This document shows, in pieces, positions 1 through 11,868 of a stretch of DNA of 64,000 nucleotides. Source of the stretch: Phylloscopus collybita (Eukaryota; Chordata; Aves; Passeriformes; Phylloscopidae); contig JAJNNQ010000026.1 of the NCBI GenBank assembly GCA_027886175.1, forward strand, positions 31,576,001 through 31,640,000, given 5' to 3'. Numbering within the stretch: the first letter of the stretch is position 1; each line of letters begins with the position of its first letter. The position numbers and the translations under genes are program-made. The notes below the pieces were generated by a model. It ran no database searches. It was not told where the DNA came from and saw nothing but the letters and a program-made list of their open reading frames with translations.

Positions 1-1080
1 TAGGGAATTAATATAATCACTTTCTAGTCCTTTAAGTTACACCTTCATAGAAAGCTATAAGTTTTACAAGGCGGAAGAGATTTTGCTATTGTCAGATTAA
101 ATTAACTCTACATTTAAATTCACAACAGCTCCTGATAAAGAAAAAAAAAATCCTTAGAAGGGATATATAAAAAAAGCCCCAAGATTGCAATTGTCTGGAA
201 ATTGCAGAACTCACATTCTTAAACTTGTACCTTAACAAAACAATTGAAATGAACCACTTTTATTTATGTAGTTATTTCTTTGGGATTATCAAGTAGAAGT
301 AGTTTTGGAATTGGAATAATTTTAGAAGCAATTCAGCTATAGCACTTTGCTGCACAAGTATTTCCTCTTGTTTCCCACTCAAAAGGATGATAGGAAAATA
401 AGAAAATAACTTCTTTTTGAGTTGAGGATCATAAGGCCATGTAACAAATGCTGCTCCTAGCATCTCACAGCAGTAGCTGAGACAGACTATCATCTTCCTC
501 ACTTATAATTTTCTCTGATGTTCAGGACAGTGCTTTGGCAAAGTGCTATTGAATGATAATATCCTTCATCACTTGAAAGGGCAATAACAACAAAAATGGT
601 ACAAGTCTGAAGGTTTTGGAAGACAAATACATAGCTTTTAACCTGCAACATGCTTGAGATGGATCAGACATCTAGTTTCTTAGAATTTATTATCAGGTTG
701 GAACAGAGTAAGAAGGACCTGTATCCTGAGTTATCTCTCAGCATGAAACTGAAAGATGAAGTTTTAAACTGCTTAATATCACTACAATATAATGTAAAAT
801 ATAGAGTAGAAAAAGAGCTGTCAAAACCCCCAAATCTGTCCCAAAGATTGATTATTTTTTCTGAAAAGTACAATGAAAGTTTTTAAAAAATTTGTCCATA
901 CTCCTGACACTGTTGAAAGACATTAATGGGAGAGGTAGATCCAAGGAAAATATCATACATGGGCTTGTACTAGTAGGTCTGTTGTTGTAGATGACTTGTC
1001 TTGGTGGCTTTTAGACTGTCTTAAAGCAGTACAGACAGACTGTGGGCTTAGCACTGCTGTACCAGTGTAAATCATATTAC
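1..1080. other. unique AT-rich DNA, no gene recognised
   Basis: No repeat family is recognised here. An open frame of 78 codons on the plus strand (650-886, beginning MLEMDQTSSF) is rich in Leu, Glu and Lys and reads like a helical protein. It has no clear splice sites and matches nothing I know, and ORFs of this length are expected by chance in DNA of this composition. Confidence 0.5.
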
Positions 1081-2242
1081 TGTGTTATGGTCTGGTTATT
1101 AAAATTGTTAGAGAGCTTCCTCTGCCAAAATTAAGGTGGAAAGGAGACCATATGCCAAAGTCAATAGCATGGATTTTATTTGACATTAAATGTGAGGGAG
1201 AGGGGGAGAGAGAGAGCAATGGGAAAAGATGTGGAGAGAGAAAGAGAGTAACAGAGAGACAGATTAGGCAGAATTTGTTACCATTCCATGGGTCCCAACA
1301 ACCTCCTGTTGGTGCTCTTCTAGTCTTCTTGCTGGTGAGGTCCCCCAAAACAGAGTTTAATGAATTAATACACACTTGGGCTGGTGGGAGTGCCCAGGTA
1401 GCTCTCTGGGTGGGGGACAAATTTGACACTGTCTCTTGCAGCAGACTCCAGATTCCTTTCATCTCTTTGTGTCAGGTCCAGGGCTGGTGCAGCCTCAGCA
1501 ATCAGTCAGGGGGAGGGGGCACTTTGGGGGTCTTTGATGGTTTATGAGACTTCTCAGCTGCCTCTCACATGAATGTCCTGTGTTTGTGGCCCTCCCAGGG
1601 TGGGGGGGTTTTACAGCTGAGCCAGTTTGTGTAAGGGAGGATGGGTGTTCACTCCCTCTGACCAGAGGTTACACCACACACCCAAAACCCTCCTCCTCCC
1701 CCTTTGACTGGGGGAGTGTGTGCAAACCTGGGCCCAGCAGCTGAGGCTGGGCTATGGCCTCCCCCACCACAAGCCCAGCCAGAGCTGATTTTCAAGATAG
1801 CAGCTGGGTTTGGCTTTCCTGCTAGATACATTCTTGTTCCTCAGCCTTGTTTGCTTCTCTCTAGACCTTAAAAAATTTGCTTAACTCACAGTCCAAAGTT
1901 CCAGTCAGGGAGGGGTGGGCTTCAGTGGCTGCAACTTTTTACAGTTTTGCTGTCATGGGCAAAAAGTGCTTCATAACAATGCTTAAACTATTAAACATAA
2001 CATTTCTGTATCTCACACCCTGAGCCTGGAGACACCTGGTAGTTCCCCATGACTGTTCCTTGCATCCATTTTGTCACTACCATAGCCATAAACAATAGAC
2101 AAATTCCATTGAAGGCAGGGTGACCGTGGAGGAGTAGGATGTCTAAATTGAAGTAACGTGCTTTTGCCCATTAAAAAAGGGCAAAACAAGGTGTCTGGAC
2201 TTTACAGAACTGTGGAGAAGGTAGGTAACCAGCAAGGACTTG
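1081..2242 (-). mobile_element. probable solo LTR of an endogenous retrovirus, minus strand
   Basis: The left end begins with TG (tgtgttatggtctgg) and is followed by GC-richer, purine-rich sequence unlike its surroundings. Read on the minus strand, an AATAAA signal lies about 90 bases before the element's 3' end (plus-strand tttattt near 1175), as expected for R-U5. The left end resembles a common avian LTR as I remember it. The right limit is uncertain: the core to about 1860 is the best supported part, and 2242 rests on a 7-bp repeat (atattac, 1074-1080 and 2243-2249) that may be the target-site duplication. The right end does not show a clean CA terminus. No retroviral protein is encoded; open frames on both strands are chance. 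Confidence 0.45.
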
Positions 2243-2420
2243 ATATTACCTCTGTTGTGGAGAGTTGCTGCAGTTTCCTAGAGATAGCCAAGAAATGTTA
2301 GGCAGCCAAAAAATGTAGATAAGGAAAAAAAATTAGAAAAACAGTCAAAGAATTCCCTTGACAATTTCATTAGGTAAGGGAGGACAGAGTAACCTAATGA
2401 TTTCTCTAGATCAGAGACAT

Positions 2421-3512
2421 TTTAGGGTTGACCCTGGGTGGATGGCAGGTGCCCACCAAAGCTATTCCATCACTTCCCTCTCCACAAGGACAGAAGAGAG
2501 AAATTAAAACTAAAATTTTGTGGGTCAAGATGAGGACAGAGAGAGATCATTCACCAGTAACTGTCACAGGAAAAGCAGGCTTGGGAAATTTCTATAATTT
2601 ATTTCCAATCAAAATCAGAGTAGGATAAAGAGAAAATAAGTGTAAAAACCACCATCCTCTCTACTGCTCCTTCTTCCTGGATTCAACTTCACTTCTGCAT
2701 TCTCTACCTCCTTCCCCTGGCAACACAGAGATCTGAGGAATGGGGATTGTAGTCAGTTCATCACACATTGTCTCTGCTACTCCTTCTTCCTCAGGGAAGG
2801 ACTACTCACATTCCCTGTTCCAGCATGGGGTCCCTTCAATGGAAGAAAGTTCTCCATGAACTTCTTCAAAGTGTGTCCCTCCCACAGGGTGAAGTTCTTC
2901 CTGAATTGCTCCCAAGTTCTCCCTTACATGGGGTGCAGTCTTTCATGAATAGGCTACCCCACCATGGATCCCCATGGGGGTCACAATTCCTGCCAGCAAA
3001 CCTGCTCCAGTGTGGGCTCCTCTGTTGCCATGGATCTTCAGGTCCTGCCAGGAGCCGGCTCCAGCACAGGCTTTCCACAGGGTCACAGCCTCCTTTGGGC
3101 ATCCACCTGCTCTGGAGTAGGGTCCTCCCTGGGCTGCAGGTGGATCTCTGCATCCCCTGGCTCTCCAAGGGCTGCAGGGGCACAGCTGCTCACCATGGGC
3201 TGCACCATGAGCTGCAGGGGAATCTCAGCTCTGGCACCTGGAGCACCTCCTGCCCCTTCTTCTGCACTGACCTTGGTGTCTGCAGAGCTGTTCCCCTCCC
3301 TTCTCTCTCTGGCTGGATTTTTCTCCACAAGTTCCCCCTTCTAAAATATGTTGTTCCAGGGGTGTTAATGATTGCCTTGGCCTTGGCCAGTGGCAGATCC
3401 ACCTCAGAGCCAGGTGACATTGGCTCTTGTCAGACATCAGAAAAGCTTCTGGCAACTTCTCAGAGAAGCCAACCCTGTAGCCACCAAAACTTGGCCAGGC
3501 AAACCCAATACA
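2421..3512 (-). mobile_element. long LTR of an avian endogenous retrovirus, minus strand, near full length
   Basis: This stretch closely follows a roughly 1.1-kb LTR that is abundant in songbird genomes. On the minus strand it starts with TGTATTGGGTTTG (3500-3512) and has a TATA-like A/T run near 3345. It then passes through GC-richer sequence with repeated 'ctgctccag' type units, has a polyadenylation signal at 2598-2603, and ends near 2421 with the typical GGGTCAA motif. It contains no gag, pol or env sequence, so it is a solo LTR. A 257-codon plus-strand frame (2768-3541) runs antisense through it and is not a gene. Family assignment (class II or class III) cannot be settled by eye. No convincing target-site duplication was found. 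Confidence 0.75.
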
Positions 3513-6500
3513 GCGGGGAAAAGGGTAGAAGTGTTTTCTGACTGAATGGTCCAGAAAAACTTCAGTGCGAGGAATACTGTTGTCAGTCAAGCTGCAGACA
3601 TCTAAGAGACAATGAAAGAACAAACAGGCTTCTGGATGAAAATGAAAATGTTTTCTCAGTATGAGATAATAAGATGTTGTGGGTAGGAGTGAAAGAAAAT
3701 TTTTGAGGGAGTCTATGAGTTTCTGCCAAGAGAGGGTTACACACTGTGTTCCTTCCACAGGCACTTGCTGTGTTTGCTGCATCTGCCATGCTGTTAAATA
3801 AACACTCAGTTTCTAGAGTCCACAATGCCCACAATTACAGCAAAATAAAAGATTGCTGCCCTACTGTAAGCAGATTTGCAAGAAAAGTTTTGGAGGGTCT
3901 CCTCTGAGTATTAACCAGGCAGTTCTTGAAGAGAAGGAAACTTCATTATTCCAAGTCACGTTTTCAAAGGGAGAAATGAAGATGCTTCCTTCTAATAATA
4001 AAATTTTACATTCTGAGGAGACAGTAGAGTTGTGTTATAATTCTTTGGTTTACAATCACTGCTTCAAATTTTATTTTTTCCTTTTCACATGTAATGATAA
4101 AACTGGGAATTTTACGAAATTATGACATCTAAGTCAAACTGCAGATAGTAGATTTGCCAGCAAGATGAGTTCCATGTTTAGAAAATCAAAAATAGAGAGA
4201 TGTAGATAGGTCAAAAATGTTTGAAGTCACTTTTGACAGTTAAAGCCCTTGTCTGCATTTTCTTAGCAATCCTACCTGTAGTACTTTAACACTGATAGAT
4301 GATTAATCTACGTGTGGGGTAAACTTCAGGCTCAGGATTTAGAGAGTTTAAATATATAACTTCTAGACCAATGGGTATCCAATATGTCTTTTTTATTGTT
4401 TCTTTTTCATTAAAGGTGTGAAACAGTGTAAGTGCTCAGAAAACTTATCCAAATTGTAAACCTAGTAAGTTTTGCACACATTGTAATTATTTCTCTTCTA
4501 CTGTTAACATTTACTTACACTGCATATTGCTAATCCTGATAAAACCTTTCTTTCCATTCCTGGATGCTGGTAAAACAGGGTTGCATATAGTATTGTTAAA
4601 GGAGTTTTGTTTTCAACAGACCCCAATAAGAACAAATAACAAGATATAAAACATTAAAAATTTCTAGGCTGAGAGCTTAATTCTCTTGAAACACCTGACC
4701 TTACCTGTTTCTGTAGAACTCTGGAAGGGCATGTACTGTAATAATTTTTGTAACCCATTTTCTACTAGTTGTGTAGTATGATATTTTAATCCTAAAAGGT
4801 GACACCAAAACATCTCCAAAAATCAACTGCAATTAAAAGGAAGATTTCCAACTTTTTTTTTCAAATTTGATACTTTACAGGTTGCATTATAGGCAGAATT
4901 ATTCGTGATGTCTCCAGTTTGCAGAAACTTATCAGCATTACTTTAAAACCAAGGTAATGTGAACTAATATTAGGGTTTTTTTTAGGGAATGGTCTCAGAA
5001 GCAGCACAGTGCAGGGGAAGGCTAGTTGTTGCTTCTTACAGTCCCATGGAATGTAGTATATATATCAAGGTGTTGCTTCACTGAGTTTCAGTCAAGCAAA
5101 ATACCTAAAATGCCAGTTCCTTGCTCCTTGTCCACGTTATGGGCTTTAGACTCAAGTATACTATTACAAAAAACAAAAAACAAAAAAGACTTCAAAATTT
5201 AACAGCACTTCTGCTTTAAGCTCAATGAACTGCATTGAGCTACTTGACTCTGTGCTATGACAATAATTCTTCCCTCTGCCAAATTATATTCAAACTTCAA
5301 GTTGTTCACATAACAAGTTTCCATTCTGAAAGCAATGACCTTATTGGAGCACTTACTAATATTGATATAAATATCTGTCAAACTTCATCTTTGTTCCCTT
5401 TAATTGCCTGAATTATCAAATTTTACAGATAATCTGCTTCCTATGTATTTAAAATACCTCCTCACAGTTCCCTTATTGGTCTTGATGTTTCATTTATGGT
5501 ATTTTTTACTCAATTCTGTATTCAATTGTCTAGCTTTCCTAGGCATAGCTTTGTGATACAGTATGTTGCAATGATAAGTTGATTAATATGTTTTTTTTGT
5601 TAATCAGTGACACTTCTAGCAAAGAGTGTTGCAAGATTGTCTAATTTATAAAGTTAGCTTCTTGCACATGCTGTATACCTCTGATGACAGCCATTACACA
5701 CCTGGTAATGTAACAAACTTAATTTGGTTCAATACTTAGTCCAAAATTAAATAGAGAATAATGTTGGCTTTTGGTTTTAATTACAATAAGCATCAAAATC
5801 AAAACCATTATAACCTGGAATAAAATTATTGGAGTGTAGTAATCCAGTTTCCATTTTCAGTTTACCTATTGGTACTTTCCTTCATGAATTTGTGTTTGAA
5901 AATGACTTACAGGTACAGGATTTCTTGGATTCAAAAGAAAATATTTAAATTTAAATATAAATTATTAAATATTTCATTAAAAGTCAAAATAATTAATAAA
6001 ATAATTTGCTTCTTCAATTTTCTTTTTTGTTTGGTTTTTTTTTCATTTTTTGGTTAAGGATGTTTGCAGTCAGTACACTTCATTTTGTTCCTCCTAAAAT
6101 GTCTTTTTAAGGTATTCTATTCTATTCTATTTTTAAGGTATTCTAAGGAAAAATATTCTTTGCTCTGAATGATTGTGTTCATATATTATATATGAATACC
6201 TATTAAATTCTGGAGTATGCTTTTAGCCTTACACTATTCAAATTGCAAATAAAAAGGAGTGGAAGTGGCTGTTAGTTCACTTGACAGTTTATCTCATGGC
6301 AGCAACTTGAGCCCACTCTGCTGAAAGTATCAATCTTCCTCAAAATCTGCTTTTGATGTGGAAGACACCCAATGGCATAAGCAAAGTGGGAACTCCAGTT
6401 TTCTTCAGTGTGCATTTAGTCTTAATCTCCACAGGAATGAGTTAGCAGGTGTGCTGACCTCCAACAGGTGAGGTTTCCACCAAAGAAAAGCAAGGACAAT

Positions 6501-7473
6501 CTCAACTCTACTGCCATGACTAAGAGAATGTCAATACAGAGGCATTAAAACTTGTGGGTTTGGATACAGTTTATGAGAAATCTGCCTAGTGATGTAGCAG
6601 TGATGTGTGAAATAGGAAAAACCTCCCTTTTGAAAACATCATCTTTCGTCATACCCTTACACGTTAAATTTCATTTTTCTTTAAAAACGTGGTTTAGGTT
6701 TAATCATGAATGTAAGACTCATCCTCAGCTGAGGAGAGGTACTGCAGACTTTGACAGGTGCTGTACAGCTAAAAGGAAGATCTCCCTCAGAGATTAAAAA
6801 ATACTGCCTTAAAAAAGATCCACTTCTGTTCAATGACATAATTCACTCTGCTGAGCCTCAAGGTTGGCGAGTAGGGTAAACATGCCCTCTGAGAGTGGAA
6901 ACAATGACAGCGTATGTGAGCATGAAATAAGTCTACTAACTGGTGACCAAGTGAAACTAAATCAATGAAAATATTTCAGATATCTGTGCTGATGATTGTT
7001 TTCCTGATTTTTTTTCATACCCATGTAGTTTCTCATTTTACAAAGCAAATATCCTTGTTAAACTACTATAACATTAATTTATATTTTCTTTTTCCTAGGG
7101 AACTTAAGTCATGCATAGGGATGAAAAAAGTCAATTTATGAAGAACAGGAAAAATGGACAATAAACAGGAGTCACATTTTCTTCACTGCTGATCATAAAA
7201 CTCTTTTAATATCTTTTTCTTTACATTTGATCCAAAAAAGATGGTTTCTCTTCTGCTTTGTTTTCATACTCATTCTGTGCTAATGAAAACCCTTTTCCAA
7301 AAGCTTTGAATTACCTCATTTGTCAGTAGACAAAAAGTTATTCTCACTTGGTTGTCAGAGAAGACCTGATAAATGTTGTATTTATGGCCATTTCAGATTT
7401 AAGTAACCTGAAAATTTAAAGACACTACTAATGTGAAGATATAATTTAATTCCTTAAAATTGTTGGATTGATT
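3513..7473. other. unique AT-rich DNA, no gene recognised
   Basis: About 4 kb of non-repetitive sequence with only short tracts: a caaaaaa triplication at 5166-5187 and a TATTC run at 6113-6130. No convincing exon with both splice sites was seen on either strand. Confidence 0.5.
6104..6145 (+). repeat. 16-bp direct repeat around a TATTC microsatellite
   Basis: The 16-mer tttttaaggtattcta occurs at 6104-6119 and again at 6130-6145, with a short TATTC run between them. This looks like a slippage or tandem duplication event with a 26-bp period. Confidence 0.8.
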
Positions 7474-7528
7474 TTATTCCAATTAATAAACAGCCTTGAG
7501 ATTACAGGCTGTTTATTAATTGGAATAA
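7474..7528. repeat. perfect 23-bp inverted repeat (hairpin), 9-nt loop
   Basis: Arms 7474-7496 and 7506-7528 are exact reverse complements (left arm begins ttattccaattaat), with the loop tgagattac between them. The stem is mostly A/T with one GGC/GCC block next to the loop. It could be a cruciform, a recent inverted duplication, or the stem of a small RNA precursor. Nothing adjacent shows a promoter or a transposon end. Confidence 0.9.
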
Positions 7529-8244
7529 TACCTGTCTATATTTTATCTTCTTTCAGGATTAGATCCAAGAAGTACTATGTGAATTCCAGGATATTTTTTA
7601 AATTATATTTTTATATAATAAAAAAGGTTCAGTTTTTTTTTTCCATCCTCCTAGGACAAGTGTTCTGCAGAGGTAAATAGAGATGTCATTTTAAAAACAA
7701 TCCGTAATTCTTGAAGGACTGATCAATATTGTTCCAATTTTTTTAAAGAAATTTCCCTTATTTTTTTCATAAACTTTTTAAAAATCATATTTTTGCAAAG
7801 TTTTTAAGCTGTAATAGCAAAAACTTTCCCAAAATCATGACCTGAAGAGTCTTCCTAGCACCAAAGCAGATGCCAACATGCAAATGCAGGATGCTTATGG
7901 CATTACAGTTGTCCAAAATCTAGCTTTGATTGATTTAGAGCCATATACAAAAGGCTAGCCAAGAAATTCAATGTCTTTTGAAAGGGATCCTAATGGTTTT
8001 TCCCTGAGCTGGACCTGTCATTATTTGCAGATATTTTTAAATGTAAAATTTCCACAAAATCAATTAATCTTCACCAATTTACCCAAAGGTATTTATAATG
8101 TCAGAGAAATGAGACACAGTCCTTTGGGCCGAGCTTAGTAAAATATTGGCATTGCAAATGTTATGGAAAGTGCAATTTTGTAAGCTCCTGAGAAGCAGGA
8201 AGGCAGTTCTGGGTCCAAGCACCTTTCTATTGGTCTGGCACTAG
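7529..8244. other. unique AT-rich DNA, nothing recognised
   Basis: No repeat family or exon candidate was seen between the hairpin and the exon-like segment at 8245. Confidence 0.5.
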
Positions 8245-8335
8245 ATGACAACAAGCAGGTCTAGAGGCAGAGAGGGACAATCTGAACTGGCACAAAACAC
8301 AGGCCATGCGGAGAGATTGCCAACCCAACAAGTAG
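8245..8335 (+). other. candidate first coding exon (low confidence)
   Basis: A pyrimidine-containing acceptor (ctattggtctggcactag) lies immediately before an ATG, and the frame stays open to a donor GTAAGA at 8336. The 30-residue product would begin MTTSRSRGREGQSEL and is hydrophilic. The exon would end in phase 1. The same frame continues without a stop to 8460. The segment is slightly GC-richer than its surroundings and retains a CpG. I know no protein like it and found no partner exon, so this may be a chance pseudo-exon. Confidence 0.15.
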
Positions 8336-8460
8336 GTAAGAGGGTGGAAAAAGAAATGCCCCCTGTTGAAAGATGTCCCTGGGGAAAGGATTTTCTGGAA
8401 GATGGAGCAGAAGCAAAAGAAAATAAACTTGCAGCAGGTGCAGAGAATTATTCTGCGTAA

Positions 8461-9826
8461 CAGGTAGTTTGCAAAATTTCAATGTTTTTAACAAGTGGTT
8501 CTACCTAACTGCACTAACTGCTTGCAGCACAGGTCAGGATCTTTTCATGCAGTGTAGGGGCTGTAGATTTTTAAGGACCATGTAAATCACCCAGTGTAAG
8601 AGATGCTGCGTAACCCAGGATGCAGAATTCAGTGATTCCTCTGGTACTGGTGAAACCTGTATTATGGCATATTTTATAGGATTATAATGAATATTAAAGT
8701 TTTGTAATGATGGCTTGTAACATGGTAGAACACTAGAAAGGCTTTTTTCTTATATACTTACTTAACTCTTCTTCTATAAAGCAAGGGCCTTTCGTCCTGT
8801 CTAAATATACCTAAATTTGGAGTCCAGATTTTGGCTCTTAAATGTCTCTTTTTTCCTAGGTTGAAAAGCCTTTTTTAGCATAAAATCTTCACACTTAGGT
8901 ATTCATTAGCCATAATAAAATTTACATTTTAAATTATCTTTAATACATTTAATAGCTAAAAAGGCCATAACTACTCACAAGAAAGATTTTTCTAGACCTT
9001 GCATACTGCTGAAGTAGTTTTTATTTTGTCAAAATACTTTTAAATGGTTGGGTTTGTTTCTGTATTTCAGGTTTTGCTGTCAGCCATTTGATACTTTCAC
9101 CTATACTACTTTTGAAATTGAGGAACAAAGCATGACTAGAATAAAGTCCATGAATTTCTCCAAAACACTTCATTAGCAAATTGGTTGTTAACTGCAGTTA
9201 ATTCAGGTTATGGTACCCTAAAACCTTTGCTTCTAAATTTATCCTGGTTTCTTTTTGTCAAGTTACTTGGACTGAATCAAGTTTTCCACTCTATTATAAT
9301 ATCAATGCATTCACAGTTTCCTTCTATTGCTTAAGAACTTCTCTTGTACTGAAATTTGAAGTCCCCTTAAGTTCTGGCAGTCAGTGTTTGCTTCTACATT
9401 GTCAATTCATTAATCTTTAGCATTTGGTCTTTTGCACATTTTGCAGTCATGGATGAAACAATTAAAATATAAACCAAAACACCTCTGTAAAATGTGACAT
9501 GATCCTTATTGGTTATTTTGCTTTTCTTTGATTTTTAGCATGTCTTGTCTGCAGTCTCCCACTTGCATTTAGCTATTGATGCCAATAATCTGAATCATTA
9601 AAATGCTTTCAGCAACTTGTCCTAATGAGGTCTAAAGGGCTACCATTTGGTAACTGGAGACACAGTAGTGATTGGAAGAAGAAGGCCTGCAGGGAAGGGT
9701 GCCTCAAAAGAAGAAGTCTATTAGACTTCCTGTTTCTTTGGATTTCAAGCTTCACCTGCTGCTGTAACATCTTAGCCTTCTGTGAAAAGGATTGTGCCCA
9801 AGGGAAAAAAGAACAAAACAAAAAAA
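8461..9826. other. unique AT-rich DNA, nothing recognised
   Basis: No repeat family, no RNA gene and no exon with paired splice signals was found in this stretch. Confidence 0.5.
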
Positions 9827-9940
9827 GCCCAAACAGAACCAAAAACAAGACCCTAGCCCCAGGAGCTTTAAAAGGTCCTCAGAAAACAAACAAACCAACC
9901 CCGCCCCCTCCCCCCCAAAAAAAACCCAAACCAAAACTAT
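9827..9940 (+). repeat. A/C-rich low-complexity block with a G4-capable minus strand
   Basis: Irregular runs of A and C (caaaac, ccaacc) reach an almost pure C stretch at 9899-9916, followed by eight A and CCC. On the minus strand 9899-9927 gives four G runs (3, 7, 5 and 4 G) with loops of T8, A and C, which fits a G-quadruplex pattern. Confidence 0.8.
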
Positions 9941-11404
9941 TAGAGGATGCTCATTTTAAATCAACTTCAGAAAAAAAAAAAGTTGGAGGATGTTTCCTCA
10001 GGGTGCAGAATAGGGGACACACATTAACATAAAATGAGGGGGTTGGGGACCTAGAATCCAGAGTTTCTAGTTCTCCTTGGGCATGGCGTAGATAAGATAC
10101 ACCAATGAAGTCTTTCACTGTGCAGAGAAAATATTGGAAACTGGCCTACACAGATGGCAAATAATAATTGCATTGATTTATATTTGGTTTTAATACAATA
10201 GGACATACTGTGGTGGAAGAGAAACTTTTATACTGTGTTAGCAAATCCTTCCTTTTTTAGTTCTACCGGGTTTGACATATCACAATCACTTGTGTTGTAT
10301 AATCTGACATACTGACATAATGAGAACTGATATGTCGCCTTAATGATAGGCTTATTCTGAAAAATGTAAAGTGGATCATAATATCAGAGCTAAGATACTC
10401 TGGCTTTCAGTAACATGCCCTTTCCGATTAAGATTGTAGTCAAGCTGTGCTAAACATGCATGTGTGTGAATATGGTCAGTCATATCACATGCTTTTATAA
10501 TTAAAACTACATCATGTAATTTTATGAAGAAATTTTGCAGAGTTTAGAAGTAAGGCAGACAAGTAGTAAGGAATGTAGAAAGGCATACAGAAATTTTTTT
10601 AAGTACTTAATGGTACTTATAATAATAGATTATAATAGATTTGCAGTAGCTTTAAAAATCATTTTATGGGTTTCTCTAGAAAAAATACAACATTACATTA
10701 AATTAAAAAATATATTAAAATGACTGACAAGTAATTTCAAATCTATTAGGATCAACCATTCATTCCCAAAGACTCTAAGGTTATGTACAATCTTTGGTTT
10801 ATTTACCCACACAGAACATTGTTGTCATTCATTGTGGAAAGCACAGACATACTTACAGTGAGTGCACAGCTATTTATAGAATGCATTTGTCATTGTTCCT
10901 TTGTGCTATGTTGTTATCAACATAGTAGAAATACAGCAAATTATTGCAATTACTATTATGTTACAGCTATGACATTTGAAATGAACATGAATTTTGAAAA
11001 GCATTTTATTCATCCCTTTTCTTGAAAGCTTTTAAAAATCTTTACTGTCAGCCTGTGACCTTGCAGAATATGATTGACTCTCTGAGAAATAAAAGGTTCA
11101 CATTTTCCCTGTCATACCGCTGAGCCCTTTCAACTCCTATTACTGTCAGGAAATGGCAAAGCCTTTTGATATTTTCTATGCAATAGGTCCTACATGAAAA
11201 CCTTTGTAGTTTAAGTTGTGCATTGTAAACCAAGGAAAACTCCTTACTGGGTAAGAGATGGGATCAATTTTCTGACTGTTTTTCTCTTCGCAGTTTTCAA
11301 TTTAGCATGAATTTATGCATAACTAAACTATGTTTTACTCCAGCTAGCAATATTTATAACTGTTCTGTAAAAATGTTTCACTTTTTTTTTTTTTTAACTA
11401 AAAG
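9941..11404. other. unique AT-rich DNA, nothing recognised
   Basis: Non-repetitive sequence ending in a T14 run near 11383. No supported gene feature. Confidence 0.5.
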
Positions 11405-11720
11405 CTGGACTGAAGTGTTCCCCTTCCCTCAGCCCCCCAAGGCCAGCTGCTAGCTCAGATTTAGGGAGGTTAGGGTGAGGGGATCTTCAGGATAGGGGAG
11501 TAAAACCAAAAGAGGCTCTTACCCTGAGATGTGTTCCAAGGTTTATTCCAAGAAGGGGATCCCAAGGCGAAAGAGGGCGAACACAGAGGGACAGGGGGTT
11601 TTATGCATTTCAGGGTAGGGGGCGGGGTTACCTATGGCCAAAGGCCATGGGTCAGAGTCAAGGGACAGGTAGGGTTTCACGGGGAGGGGATGCCAGAGGG
11701 ATACAAAACTGCACTAGGCA
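11405..11720 (-). mobile_element. LTR fragment A of a degenerate avian ERV, minus strand
   Basis: It shares its whole order of landmarks with the element at 14165-14505: a 'gctagctcagatt' block, an 'agaggctc' block, a reversed polyadenylation signal (tttatt at 11542-11547), a 'gcgaac' block and a terminal 'ccagagggatacaa' block. Read on the minus strand this gives a TATA-like CATAAAAC near 11605 and AATAAA about 60 bases later, so the R region would be short. No coding sequence is attached. Confidence 0.6.
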
Positions 11721-11868
11721 TTGTAATTTAGCTGCTTATCCTTCAGTAACTGAGGAGTATTGAGGAATTTTGTTTACTAAATAATTTGAAGCAAAAAAAA
11801 AAAATCACCTCTCAGACTGAAACTATAAAGAACGGAGGGTATTATAAAGCTTTAAACATATGAACCCA

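Noticed and set aside
2768..3541. 257-codon plus-strand open frame
   Set aside because: It runs antisense through a GC-rich avian LTR and has no protein-like family signal.
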